A stretch of DNA of 64,000 nt from OFTM382 sp964352615 (GTDB lineage Bacteria > Planctomycetota > Phycisphaerae > Phycisphaerales > UBA1924), in the NCBI GenBank assembly GCA_964352615.1, contig CAYGSG010000001.1:62001-126000 (forward strand), in the 5' to 3' direction. Below the pieces are notes generated by a model, which saw nothing but the letters and a program-made list of their open reading frames with translations, had not been told where the DNA came from and ran no database searches. Positions 51,986 to 61,771 of the stretch are shown here, piece after piece. The translations under genes and the position numbers were made by a program. Position 1 is the first letter of the stretch. Each line of letters opens with the position of its first letter.

Positions 51986-53568
51986 ATCGACTCGAAGCCA
52001 TCCTTCGCAGAATAATCGGGCGTTCCGGCAACCGGAACCTGCCGCTGTGGACGCTGAACCGAAAGAGCAGTGCCTTCGCGGTTCCGAACGCGGTCGAGTG
52101 GCTTGTGCGCGCAAACTCAGACGACCGTGCAGAGCTTGCATCGGTGCTCGCAGGTCTGATGCGGACCATCGGGCCTCGCGAGTGGACGCGGCTCTACTCC
52201 AGTTTCCGTTCCCCGTGGATCAAGCCGGAAGACGTATCCAAGCTCCAACGGCTAACCCGCGATGACGCGGTCGAGATGCTCGGAGTTGCGACTCTGAGTG
52301 CTAATGGCTACACGCGGGAAGCAGCGACCAACGCCCTTGCGACACTCGGCCACCCGCGAGCCGTCCCGTACCTGCTCATTCAACTGGGGGACTGGGTTCC
52401 ACAAGTACGCGTCGCGGCGGAAACCGCTCTGAACAGGCTCATGGACACTGGCATCGCCAGTGAGCTCATTGAGCATCATGATCTCGTCGAGCACCTTGCG
52501 TCGGTGCAGCGAGTCGATCTCTCCGCGATTCAAGCATCCATCCGTGACCACCTCCAGGCTCCTTACTCACTGGTCGAGCTTGAAGCTGGGCTCGATCATG
52601 AAAGGGCAACGACCCGGCGGTATTGCATGGGCTTGTTGCTGGAATGCCAGGACGCCCGAAGAGATCTTCTTGACCGGATCTTGCAGGATCCGGACCCAGT
52701 CGTTCGTCGCTGGCTTGCATTCAGAGTTATCCGAGGAGATGTGCAGGTTGCCGAAGACACCCTTCGACGGCTGCTTGTTGATCGTGCAAGTTCAGTGAGC
52801 ACGGTGGTGCTGCGATCATTGAGCGATGAGCAAACGGTGCACTTCACGCCGGAGTTGATCGAGCTTTCTCTCGCCGATGCTCGACCAGTACGTGAATCTG
52901 CTCAATGGGCGTTGAAGTCTCAGGGGTGGACGCACTTCGCAGAAGAGGCCCGCAGTCGCATTTCGTCCGAACGCAGAGACAGCGTGGCCCCGGGGTGGGT
53001 AGCCACCCTCGGCGAGACTGGAACCTCCGCGACGGACTATGAGTGCGTATCTGGATTTGTCCAACATCCGCGTTCACGAGTTCGAGCTGCAGCCGTAACG
53101 GCTTTGGCAAGACTCGACAAGGTCCCGGCGGCTCCGTTCGTAGTTGAGCGGCTAGACGATTCAAGTGGGCTCGTTCGACGTTCGGCGATCGCTGCGCTCA
53201 TGGACACGCCGCGTCGTGAATGGCAGGATATGGCTCGTAAGCTCGTCACGAGTGGAACGGCCCAGGGTCAAGTCGCCGCACTGCATCTGCTCGCTCTCCA
53301 CAGTGGATGGGACACCATCCCGGTGCTTTTGGAAGCCGTGCTTTCGGACAATCCGGATCTTACCGACCGAGCCTGGCAGGCTCTCTATGACTGGCAACGA
53401 CGCCATGGAACCCATGGCTGGTTGAAGCCGTCAGAACCGTGCCGTCGGGAGCTTTCTGCGGTATGGCCCATGATCATCGCAGCTACCGAACCACCAAAGT
53501 GGACGGGCTCTACTTGGGAGGATCTACGCGCAACGATCGACCAACATCTCCGGGAGGTGGGCACATGA
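51979..53568 (+). CDS. HEAT-repeat protein of the RNA-repair operon
   Basis: A 529-aa soluble, all-helical protein. Repeats of about 30-40 residues are visible: REAATNALATLGHPRAVPYL, VPQVRVAAETALNRLMD, PDPVVRRWLAFRVIRG and RSRVRAAAVTALARLDKVPA, each with the Pro/Asp turn and inner Val/Ala helix of HEAT repeats. The N-terminus (residues 1-90) and the Trp-rich C-terminus (WPMIIAATEPPKWTGSTWED) are different. There is no catalytic motif. Its ATG overlaps hen1 by seven bases and its stop overlaps the pnkp ATG by four, so it is made together with both repair enzymes. Probably a scaffold or RNA/protein-binding subunit; this is inference and I know of no described role. Confidence 0.85.
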   Translation: MLDRLEAILRRIIGRSGNRNLPLWTLNRKSSAFAVPNAVEWLVRANSDDRAELASVLAGLMRTIGPREWTRLYSSFRSPWIKPEDVSKLQRLTRDDAVEMLGVATLSANGYTREAATNALATLGHPRAVPYLLIQLGDWVPQVRVAAETALNRLMDTGIASELIEHHDLVEHLASVQRVDLSAIQASIRDHLQAPYSLVELEAGLDHERATTRRYCMGLLLECQDARRDLLDRILQDPDPVVRRWLAFRVIRGDVQVAEDTLRRLLVDRASSVSTVVLRSLSDEQTVHFTPELIELSLADARPVRESAQWALKSQGWTHFAEEARSRISSERRDSVAPGWVATLGETGTSATDYECVSGFVQHPRSRVRAAAVTALARLDKVPAAPFVVERLDDSSGLVRRSAIAALMDTPRREWQDMARKLVTSGTAQGQVAALHLLALHSGWDTIPVLLEAVLSDNPDLTDRAWQALYDWQRRHGTHGWLKPSEPCRRELSAVWPMIIAATEPPKWTGSTWEDLRATIDQHLREVGT

Positions 53569-56177
53569 ATATCGACCTCCCCGAACTCTCTCTGGTTGTC
53601 CTCGTCGGCCCATCAGGCTCCGGCAAGACGTCGTTCGCCCGCAAGTACTTTAAGCACACGGAGGTGCTCTCGTCCGACTACTGCCGCGGGCTTGTTTCGG
53701 ACGACGAGAATAACCAGGCCGCGTCGGAAGACGCATTCGATGTTCTCCACTACATCGCCGGAAAGCGACTCAAGAATGGATTGCTGACGGTCATCGACGC
53801 GACCAATGTTCGGCCCGAGGATCGCCGCAAGTACGTGCAGCTTGCGCGGGACCATCACTGTCTGCCCGTCGCGATTGTTCTGAATCTTCCCGAGCGGGTG
53901 TGCCAGGATCGCAATGTCGATCGACCTGATCGTGACTTCGGGCCGCACGTCGTTCGGAACCAGCGCGCGGCATTGCGGCGCGGCATGGGCCGTGGTGGCA
54001 AGGGCCTCAAGCGGGAGGGCTACCGACACGCCTGGATTCTCGAATCCGAAGACGACATTGACGCGGTGACCATTGAACGGACGCCGCTGTGGAACAACAA
54101 GAAGCACGAGCATGGCCCGTTCGACATTGTTGGTGATATTCACGGCTGTTTCGACGAATTAGTTAAGCTCTTGGAGTCGCTCGGCTACGGCGTTGATCGA
54201 CACACGGATGTGCCCGAGGGCGATTGGTCGGTCACGCCACCCGCGGAGGCCAGTGATCGCAAGCTGCTGTTCCTAGGCGACCTTGTGGACCGTGGTCCGA
54301 AGTCGCCCGCCGTGCTGCGGCTGGTCATGCGAGCTGTGCGTGACGGCGTGGCGCACTGCGTGCCGGGCAATCACGACGTGAAGCTCATGCGGAAGCTCAA
54401 CGGCAAGAAGGTGCAGCTCACGCACGGGCTCGCTGAGACGATAGAGCAGCTTGAGAGTGAACCACCAGAGTTTCTCGACGCGGTTCGGCAGTTCATCGAT
54501 TCGCTCGTGAGCCACTATGTGCTCGATGACGCCAAGTTGGTGATCGCGCACGCCGGGCTCCAAGAGAGCATGCAGGGCCGTGGCTCGGGCAAGGTCCGCG
54601 AGTTCTGTCTCTACGGCGAGACCACGGGGGAGACCGACGAGTTCGGGTTGCCTGTCCGGTACAACTGGGCGGGTGAGTATCGCGGACGGGCGATGGTTGT
54701 CTATGGCCATACGCCTGTGCCTGAGGCGGATTGGCTCAACGGCACGATCTGCATCGACACGGGGTGTGTGTTCGGCGGCAAGCTCACCGCGTTGCGGTAC
54801 CCCGAACGAGAATTGGTCTCGGTCGATGCGAAAGCTGTCTACGCCGAGCCAGCAAAGCCTTTCTTGCCGGACGATGCCCGTTTTCATGGGGACGAGCTAA
54901 CCGCACAGCAGCAGCACGACGACATGCTGCACCTTACCGATGTCGTCGGGAAGCGGATCGTGGATACGAGGCTGCAGCGGAATGTCACTGTTCGCGAAGA
55001 GAACGCAACGGCTGCGTTGGAGGTGATGAGTCGATTCGCCGCCGATCCGCGGTGGCTGGTCTACCTGCCTCCCACGATGTCGCCGTGCGAGACGTCCGAG
55101 CGTCCTGGATTGCTGGAACATCCTGCCGAGGCTTTCGATTACTACCGGAGTCGCGGCGTGACGGAGGTCGTGTGCGAAGAGAAGCACATGGGCTCGCGTG
55201 CGGTGGTTGTGGTATGCCGGGATGCGAACGCGGCTCGCGCGCGTTTCGGCGTCACCAGGCGAGACGGCGCGGACGAGATTGGCATCGTCTACACCCGCAC
55301 CGGACGCCGCTTCTTCAACGATGAGCAGCTAGAAGCAGCCTTCCTCGACCGCGTCCGCGGGAGCATCGAATCAGCGGGGCTCTGGAACGAACTCGACACC
55401 TCGTGGATGTGTCTGGATTGCGAATTGATGCCGTGGTCTGCGAAGGCTCAGGCTCTGCTCCGTGATCAGTACGCGGCCGTCGGCAGTGCCGCTCGCTCTG
55501 CACTAGCCGAAGCAGTTCCGGCTTTGGCTGCGGCGTCAGAGCGCGTCGGTGGGGATGAGCTCCGACAGCTGGCGGAGCGGTACGGAGCGAGAGAGGCCGC
55601 GATCGTCAAGTACACCCAGGCCTATCGGCAGTACTGCTGGGAGGTCGAATCACTCGAAGACCTCAAACTTGCCCCGTTTCATCTTCTCGCCACCGAGGGC
55701 GGCGTCCATGTCGATCGTGACCACCTCTGGCACATGAGCACCCTTGCCCGCCTAGCTGAGCACGATCAGCTGCTCATGGCCACGAACCATCGGCTTGTCA
55801 ACCTTACTGATGAGGCGAGCAGCGCCGACGCTATGGCGTGGTGGGAGTCGATGACCACTGAAGGTGGCGAGGGCATGGTGGTGAAGCCGCGCGAGTTCAT
55901 TGCCCGGGGCGGCCAGGGCCTGCTGCAACCAGCGGTTAAGTGCCGAGGCCCGGAGTACCTCCGGATCATCTATGGCCCTGATTACCTCGCCCCGGAGCAT
56001 CTCGACCGTCTCCGCAAGCGCGGCCTAAAGCACAAGCGTTCGCTGGCGATGCGTGAGTTCGCGCTCGGCATCGAGTCGCTGGAGCGGTTCGTCCGACGCG
56101 AGCCCTTGCGGCGGGTTCATGAATGCGTGTTCGGAGTGCTTGCTATGGAGAGTGAGCCTGTTGACCCAAGGCTTTAG
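53565..56177 (+). CDS. pnkp: polynucleotide kinase-phosphatase (with ligase/adenylyltransferase domain)
   Basis: Heals and, with Hen1, seals broken RNA. 870 aa, the size of the Clostridium thermocellum enzyme. Three modules: 5'-kinase with P-loop LVGPSGSGKTSF (Lys21); binuclear metallophosphatase with FDIVGDIHG (Asp187, Asp191, His193), GDLVDRGP and PGNHD; and a C-terminal adenylyltransferase with motif I near residue 540 (EEKHMGSRAVV). All key residues are present. GGGAGG precedes the ATG, which overlaps the HEAT gene. It is the last gene of the operon; an IS630-type remnant begins 20 bases after its stop. Confidence 0.96.
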   Translation: MNIDLPELSLVVLVGPSGSGKTSFARKYFKHTEVLSSDYCRGLVSDDENNQAASEDAFDVLHYIAGKRLKNGLLTVIDATNVRPEDRRKYVQLARDHHCLPVAIVLNLPERVCQDRNVDRPDRDFGPHVVRNQRAALRRGMGRGGKGLKREGYRHAWILESEDDIDAVTIERTPLWNNKKHEHGPFDIVGDIHGCFDELVKLLESLGYGVDRHTDVPEGDWSVTPPAEASDRKLLFLGDLVDRGPKSPAVLRLVMRAVRDGVAHCVPGNHDVKLMRKLNGKKVQLTHGLAETIEQLESEPPEFLDAVRQFIDSLVSHYVLDDAKLVIAHAGLQESMQGRGSGKVREFCLYGETTGETDEFGLPVRYNWAGEYRGRAMVVYGHTPVPEADWLNGTICIDTGCVFGGKLTALRYPERELVSVDAKAVYAEPAKPFLPDDARFHGDELTAQQQHDDMLHLTDVVGKRIVDTRLQRNVTVREENATAALEVMSRFAADPRWLVYLPPTMSPCETSERPGLLEHPAEAFDYYRSRGVTEVVCEEKHMGSRAVVVVCRDANAARARFGVTRRDGADEIGIVYTRTGRRFFNDEQLEAAFLDRVRGSIESAGLWNELDTSWMCLDCELMPWSAKAQALLRDQYAAVGSAARSALAEAVPALAAASERVGGDELRQLAERYGAREAAIVKYTQAYRQYCWEVESLEDLKLAPFHLLATEGGVHVDRDHLWHMSTLARLAEHDQLLMATNHRLVNLTDEASSADAMAWWESMTTEGGEGMVVKPREFIARGGQGLLQPAVKCRGPEYLRIIYGPDYLAPEHLDRLRKRGLKHKRSLAMREFALGIESLERFVRREPLRRVHECVFGVLAMESEPVDPRL

Positions 56178-56195
56178 AGCGTCTTCACCCCATAT

Positions 56196-56700
56196 CTAGC
56201 GCCGTTCGGCGCGTGGTCGGTTGCGCGGACAAGGCATTGGTTGTAGCTTCGGATCTCGGTCGCTCGGGACCGGGAAGGAGCCACGGATGGCTACGCCGTA
56301 CTCGCAGGATCTCCGCGATAAAGTCCTCGCCGCGTGCGATCGCGGCATGGCAACCAGGCAAATCGCCGAGACCTTTGCCGTCAGCCGCGCCTGGGTCCGC
56401 GGCATCAAGCAACGCAGGCGAGAGCACGGCGAGACCGCCCCGCGCAGGCAGGGGTCCCCCGGCGTCCGCAAGATCGATCGCGACGAACTCGCCCATCTCG
56501 TCGCCGAGCGCCCCGACGCCACCGGCCCCGAGTGGGGCGAGATGCTCGGGGTCGAGTGCTCCGAATCGGCGATCTACGCGGCGCTCAAGAAGCTCGGCCT
56601 GAGCTACCAAAAAAAAGACGACCCACGCCGCCGAACAGGACCGCCCCGATGCCGCCCAGCGGCGGCGTCAACTGCTTCAAACACTGTGGGTACACGCTAG
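56196..56700 (+). mobile_element. decayed IS630-family element
   Basis: Contains the first third of an IS630 transposase and ends abruptly. CTAGCG (56196-56201) and CGCTAG (56695-56700) could be its short terminal inverted repeats, with TA as the usual IS630 target. The boundaries are therefore tentative. Total about 500 bases, against more than 1 kb for an intact element, so the DDE domain has been lost. Confidence 0.6.
56287..56700 (+). pseudogene. IS630-family transposase, N-terminal fragment
   Basis: MATPYSQDLRDKVLAACDRG with RQIAETFAVSRAWVRGIKQR is the standard IS630 helix-turn-helix start, continuing through SAIYAALKKLGLSYQKK. At a run of eight A (about 56609-56616) the normal continuation (THAAEQDRPDAAQRRRQLLQ) lies in the +1 frame, so either a base was gained in the A run or a programmed frameshift was used. 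Soon after, the sequence departs from the family and the catalytic DDE domain is missing. Not functional. Confidence 0.75.
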
Positions 56701-56770
56701 AAAATCAGTGAGGACGATCTAAGAGCGCGGCAGAGCTCCAGTCGTCGAATCTCGGGTATCGCAACGCACC

Positions 56771-59700
56771 TCAGCTGATCTGGCCCAGAATCGACGGGTC
56801 TTTGATCTCTTGGTCGCGAGCAAGCAACAGCGTCTTGGTCATCACCTCGGCTGTCCTCGGATCCTCGTCCGCGAAAGGTAAGAAAATTCGACCACGGTAC
56901 TGGCTGTGCACAGCGACAATCACAAGCATCCGCCCGGGCAGCACCTGGGTTGTCGCGCTACCAAGATGGACGCTGTACCTCGCTCTAGTTCCATCTATCA
57001 CAGCATGATGACCGTCCACTCGCACATTGTTTAATCCAAGCAGTCGGCAGGTCTCCCCAAGGAGCGTCGCGCGCATCTCGATGGTTGATGCCGACGCCTC
57101 GGGATCGACTCCCCCAGCGTGGGCAACGCTCACGGCGAGATCGAGATCGCGCATCACTTCGCTAAACAGACGTTCTGGGACATCCATGAGATGAACCGCG
57201 TGTCGGTCTCCTCCCTTGGTACGGAATGCGATGCCCTCAAGAGTCAGGCCATCTACCTCTGCCGGTGTGTGAAAGTGCTCTTGGAACCACAGTTCGGCGA
57301 CCAGACCCTCGTCGTGAAAGACGCGTCGGCAGCCTTCCTCTGGCGCGAAAAACCATTGGCGCTGCTTGAGGAGCGCTAGGGCTTGGCGAGGATTGACCTG
57401 ATGCCCGGCGTATCGCCGCGACATCTCGCAATTTCCCTGCTCGCTCTTGGTTCGCAGATATAACTCACGGAAGACCTGCTTGAACGGCTGCATGCGCTCT
57501 GCTTCGAAGCACTCCCGCTGCCAATTGTGCCAGTCTCCCCGGGACCGCAAGTCAGAAGGATGCGCTAGGCGCAACAAGTCGCGCTTGCCGATCGACTCAA
57601 CGACACCAGAAAGGCCTCGTAGCACCCTCCCGTTCTCATCGGGATAGCCAACAAGCGTACTGCCGATGTCATGCGCAGAGACGAACACGAGACGCTTTAT
57701 CATCGGCTGGAGCATCGGGTGCGCATAGAACTCGGTGAGTTCGGCGCCGCTGAAGCCGTCCCCTCGGCACATGGATTCTTCAAGAGAGCGTCGCATGCGT
57801 GCCCCCTGCTTGCGAAGCTCAGGCACCCTTGATTTCAACTCTGCGATCTCGGCATGCTTGCGAAGCTTTGCCGGAACGCTTTTGAGTAGCTTGCCTTTGT
57901 TGCTGATTATCAATTCCGGCAATCCGGACGCATCGAGCGAGAGCGAGACGGTCGTCTCCTCGACCGTGGCATGCACCGGACCCTTAGCAAGATCAGCAAC
58001 AGCTTCAGACTCCATGGCCCACTGCAAGCGGCGGGGATCGCGGTATCCAGCGGTACGAGCGAGGTTCTGCATCCCGATCTCCACGGCCCGTCCTTCACTC
58101 GCTTGCCTCTGACTGCCAAACTTCCTGCTTTGTCGCTTGAACTCCTGTAGACGCTTGTATCGAGTGAGTGTCTCTGCTTGTGCCTTTTGCACTTCTTTCG
58201 GTAGCGGTACGAGTCCGAACGCTCGGACGGCGTCCTGGTTGCGCTGCTCGTCGATCTTGGGAACAAGGTCGCTTATCTCGATCATCCCGAGCATCGCATC
58301 TGCAAATAACTGCGCGCGCTTGTGCCCCCCACTGTTGGAGGCAAATCTGGCAGGTTTCTGGAACGCTGTCCATGCCGGCACTCCGATTTTTTCAATGAGT
58401 CGGCTGAACCACGCCACATCGACAGCTCCCTCTTCGAGATCCGCAGCGTCGAGATTCGTTCGCTCTTTGATCTGTGCTTCCCACAGTTCACGGATCTCCT
58501 GATTGCGCCACGCATCGCTCCGCTTCGTATGCGCGTGGATCCACCACACGGCATCTTCAAACCCGCTGGAATCAGTCGCTCGCTCAACATGCCCCGCCCA
58601 TTGAGGGGCGTACATCCCGATCTCCAGCAACCGGGGAGGCTTAACCTGGTGCTCGGTCATCAGAACAGCGAATCGCTCGTCCGTATCAACCTCCCGAGGC
58701 GTGGTGACCGAGATCAGCCGACTGAAGGAGTAGGCTCGCGTGGGCTCACCCCATTGATCCTGCCTCATAATCTTGTCCCGACCCAACGCCGCAATGAGCC
58801 TAAACAGCACTTCGGCGCCGCCCGCAAATCGGATCTCAGAGGCTGGTACCGTCGCGGGCGTCGAGCGTTCACCACGCATCAATTCAATTTCAAGGAGGCG
58901 ATCTCGCACTCGATCCACGGCCGTGACCAACTCGGGATGTTCAGCGATGCATCCGTCCTGCCTAAACCGCGTGACCTCTTTAATCGGACCGAATCGATGC
59001 CGCCAAACCCGCTCTTCTTCCGGGAATCGCTCGTGCAGCAGCAGCACGATCAAGTCGCTTGCGGTGACCAATCCTGCTCTGAACGCCTGGCAGAAGTCAT
59101 CGAGAGATGGCCCCTGCTCGCATCCCGGTATTCCACGATCGGATGCGAGCATCTGCAACGCGGCAAACCGAGCCCTGAGTGCCGGGGTATCCTTTCGGTG
59201 CCCCACCCTGGCAATTTGCAGGAACTCTTCAACAAGCGATATGTCGTGGGACTGCTTCGATGACTCATGGTCAAAGCGGGTGCCCTTGGTGTCGTCCTTG
59301 GCGGATTCTCTGGTCGCGATGGAGTCTTCCAATCGCTGGACTAAGTAGGCCAGCCCGCCGGCGTGATCCGCAAGCGATGGCAACCAGCCCGACAGACCCT
59401 TGAACGCGTATTGCAGCGACCAGTTTTTCTCAGCCCGAAATGGCTTAGGCATCAACTTGAGCCAGTTGTCGTTCCAAACATCGGTTAGAGCCCATGCCCG
59501 TATGAGTTCGAGTCCATCGGGATCGCGAAGCTCTTGGGAGCGATTCCGCTCCCATTCGACCCAGACCTCTCGCATCGGCATTCCCGCGAGCGGTTCCCCA
59601 ACCGGATCAGTCCGAGCGGTAAGGTGCCCGGGAGCCGGGAAGTGCTCGGTAATCTGCACCCGCTTCTCGGCCTCACCAGGCTCCAGGTGTTGATGCCGCA

Positions 59701-61750
59701 TGACGATCTCGGTTTCCCCGTGCTGGAGCATGAGTTCGGCCAGCGAAAGAAGGCATGCCTTGGCAGCCTCGGTCTCCCGCGGCACACCGAGATACTGGGG
59801 GACAATCGCGGGTGCACGGTTTTCTGGAGCCACCAGACCGAAGTACGCACCCGCATCGGTCTGTTCGGACGACTCCGCCAGAACCAGTTCCGCAGCGTTC
59901 TCAAGTTCTGCACTGCCAACGAACGCTTCTCGCCGCTGTTCGACGAGCGCGTTGGCTTGCGGCCCAAACTCTTCATCCTCTCCCAGCGTTTGGAGCAGTT
60001 CGAGTCCTGCGGCACGCTTCTTTAACTGTTTGGCATCGAGCAATCGCTCGCCGACTGAAACCTTTGACTCCGGAGGCAACTCGGCAAGCCGACTGATCGC
60101 ACCGCGTCTGAACGTCGCCCCGGTCCTTTGAAGGTTCTTCAGGAGAAGCTCAACCTCTGCGGCCGACACGGGTGATCCTCGAAGTGCTTCAAATGCCACC
60201 TCGTGCACTGCTTGGCGAGCGTCCGCCATCATGTTGACGATGAAGGCCCGATCATCACTGTCTAGCGCTCGTCGTTTCGATCTCTTCCCGCTGCCACGCG
60301 CTCGCTCCCAAGGCGCCTTGAGTCCCGCAAGCTCGCGGATCACGCTGGCGCAGTCGTAGGCGTCCAAGGCACTCGCGAACGGCAGCAGTCGTTTGGGCTG
60401 ATCAACCGTGATCGCCCCCAGTGCCTGCGCCGGGTCTCGGCGCTCACGGACCCACCCGTCCCACGGCCAGATCAAGTCCTCAAGTGGCTTGTTCTTGGCA
60501 GGGAACTGCTCAAAGACTCGTGCGACAGCATCAAACAACTCGTCACTGGCCAGCTTCGGCGCTTTCCTGAAATCGGACTCCGCAAGCATCATGCAGATAA
60601 GGGTCAGCACACGCTCGTCGGTCTCGTCTCCACTTAGAAGCCGGCTCGCGGGGAACTCGATCGTCTCGGGCAAGTGCCCGATGCGTTGCGTGATAAGCAG
60701 TGCGGCCACTCTTCGGCCCGGATCATCGTCGTGTACGAGTGGGCGAGCGGCGCGGAGTGCAGCATCAGAGTTCTCGAATGCTGTGACCCACAGCGCGAGG
60801 TAGACATCCTCAGCGCTCCCAGACTCAATCGCTTTCGAACGGGTCTGCGCGTCGTCAAAGAACCGACAGAGTCTTTCGATCCCCTCATGCACGACTTTAA
60901 TGCTGCCACCCGCCCAATGGAATCCGAGCCACACGTCGAAGGCACGCACAACGGCGCTGAAGCGGGAAAGATCGTGCTCGAGAATCAGACCGAGCAAGTA
61001 GCGAAATGCAGGCGGACTGGACTCGCCGGCTGATTCCAGAATGGACTGGCGAAGCCCCTCTTGCCGTTGCGCAGCGAGCAGGAGCTTGCCGATGACTTCC
61101 CAGTCGTCGGGCTCGTCGCTGTTGAGCATCGCGATGATCGCATGCTCGCTCATCCGCCCAATCTCGTGTTGCCCGTTGATCGAGTCGACGAGCACCGACC
61201 TCACTTCCTCGGCGTCCTGCCCGCCCCCCCTTAACACCGAGCCGAGCAGCCAAGCGACCGCAGCCGGATCGCGATAGTCAAACTCGAGGTGCGACACCCA
61301 AGCGGCAAGCCAGCCCGGCTTCGGGTCCAGCCCACGCAACGCGTCGCACATAATCATGAAATACCGCGCGCGAAACAGCCGATGCTGCTGTTCTCGTTCC
61401 GGCGAGCGAAACGGAAACTGCACATCTCGAAAGGCGTAGTCGATCAGACCGAGTGGGCGGCGGCTCAAGTCAACCCATGCGCGCTCCAGATGGCTCGCGA
61501 CCGACGGAAACAGACCGACCCACAGCTCTCGCCGCTCGGCCGGTGTGATCGCATCAAAGAACGCAGCGGTTGTTTCGATCTGCTCGACGTTTTTCTCGTG
61601 ATCTGCATAGTACTTCGCTCGGTTGCCAATCAGCTTCTTTAGGTCTCTGAGCCGATCCAGCGGGAACTTCGCAAGCACCTCAAGGCGTTTGTCCAGCCAC
61701 TTCGGCTGCTTCGCGGCATCGATTTGCTTCTTAAGATCAGCGTTATCCAT
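56771..61750 (-). CDS. giant DUF4132-type protein
   Basis: A 1659-aa soluble protein with no signal or membrane segment. The first 700 residues are helical and HEAT-like (for example DALRGLDPKPGWLAAWVSHL). The last 450 contain the DUF4132 block (DWHNWQRECFEAERMQPFKQ, VFRELYLRTKSEQG) and a C-terminal domain ending NVRVDGHHAVIDGTRARYSV, IFLPFADEDPRTAEV and LLLARDQEIKDPSI. The type is related to MolR/YehI; no enzymatic activity is established. GGAAGG seven bases upstream selects the ATG at 61750. It follows the 147-aa gene by about 20 bases. GC is clearly lower than in flanking chromosomal genes. It converges on the hen1-pnkp operon. Confidence 0.8.
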   Translation of the reverse strand: MDNADLKKQIDAAKQPKWLDKRLEVLAKFPLDRLRDLKKLIGNRAKYYADHEKNVEQIETTAAFFDAITPAERRELWVGLFPSVASHLERAWVDLSRRPLGLIDYAFRDVQFPFRSPEREQQHRLFRARYFMIMCDALRGLDPKPGWLAAWVSHLEFDYRDPAAVAWLLGSVLRGGGQDAEEVRSVLVDSINGQHEIGRMSEHAIIAMLNSDEPDDWEVIGKLLLAAQRQEGLRQSILESAGESSPPAFRYLLGLILEHDLSRFSAVVRAFDVWLGFHWAGGSIKVVHEGIERLCRFFDDAQTRSKAIESGSAEDVYLALWVTAFENSDAALRAARPLVHDDDPGRRVAALLITQRIGHLPETIEFPASRLLSGDETDERVLTLICMMLAESDFRKAPKLASDELFDAVARVFEQFPAKNKPLEDLIWPWDGWVRERRDPAQALGAITVDQPKRLLPFASALDAYDCASVIRELAGLKAPWERARGSGKRSKRRALDSDDRAFIVNMMADARQAVHEVAFEALRGSPVSAAEVELLLKNLQRTGATFRRGAISRLAELPPESKVSVGERLLDAKQLKKRAAGLELLQTLGEDEEFGPQANALVEQRREAFVGSAELENAAELVLAESSEQTDAGAYFGLVAPENRAPAIVPQYLGVPRETEAAKACLLSLAELMLQHGETEIVMRHQHLEPGEAEKRVQITEHFPAPGHLTARTDPVGEPLAGMPMREVWVEWERNRSQELRDPDGLELIRAWALTDVWNDNWLKLMPKPFRAEKNWSLQYAFKGLSGWLPSLADHAGGLAYLVQRLEDSIATRESAKDDTKGTRFDHESSKQSHDISLVEEFLQIARVGHRKDTPALRARFAALQMLASDRGIPGCEQGPSLDDFCQAFRAGLVTASDLIVLLLHERFPEEERVWRHRFGPIKEVTRFRQDGCIAEHPELVTAVDRVRDRLLEIELMRGERSTPATVPASEIRFAGGAEVLFRLIAALGRDKIMRQDQWGEPTRAYSFSRLISVTTPREVDTDERFAVLMTEHQVKPPRLLEIGMYAPQWAGHVERATDSSGFEDAVWWIHAHTKRSDAWRNQEIRELWEAQIKERTNLDAADLEEGAVDVAWFSRLIEKIGVPAWTAFQKPARFASNSGGHKRAQLFADAMLGMIEISDLVPKIDEQRNQDAVRAFGLVPLPKEVQKAQAETLTRYKRLQEFKRQSRKFGSQRQASEGRAVEIGMQNLARTAGYRDPRRLQWAMESEAVADLAKGPVHATVEETTVSLSLDASGLPELIISNKGKLLKSVPAKLRKHAEIAELKSRVPELRKQGARMRRSLEESMCRGDGFSGAELTEFYAHPMLQPMIKRLVFVSAHDIGSTLVGYPDENGRVLRGLSGVVESIGKRDLLRLAHPSDLRSRGDWHNWQRECFEAERMQPFKQVFRELYLRTKSEQGNCEMSRRYAGHQVNPRQALALLKQRQWFFAPEEGCRRVFHDEGLVAELWFQEHFHTPAEVDGLTLEGIAFRTKGGDRHAVHLMDVPERLFSEVMRDLDLAVSVAHAGGVDPEASASTIEMRATLLGETCRLLGLNNVRVDGHHAVIDGTRARYSVHLGSATTQVLPGRMLVIVAVHSQYRGRIFLPFADEDPRTAEVMTKTLLLARDQEIKDPSILGQIS

Positions 61751-61771
61751 GGACACACCTTCCCGAGATCA

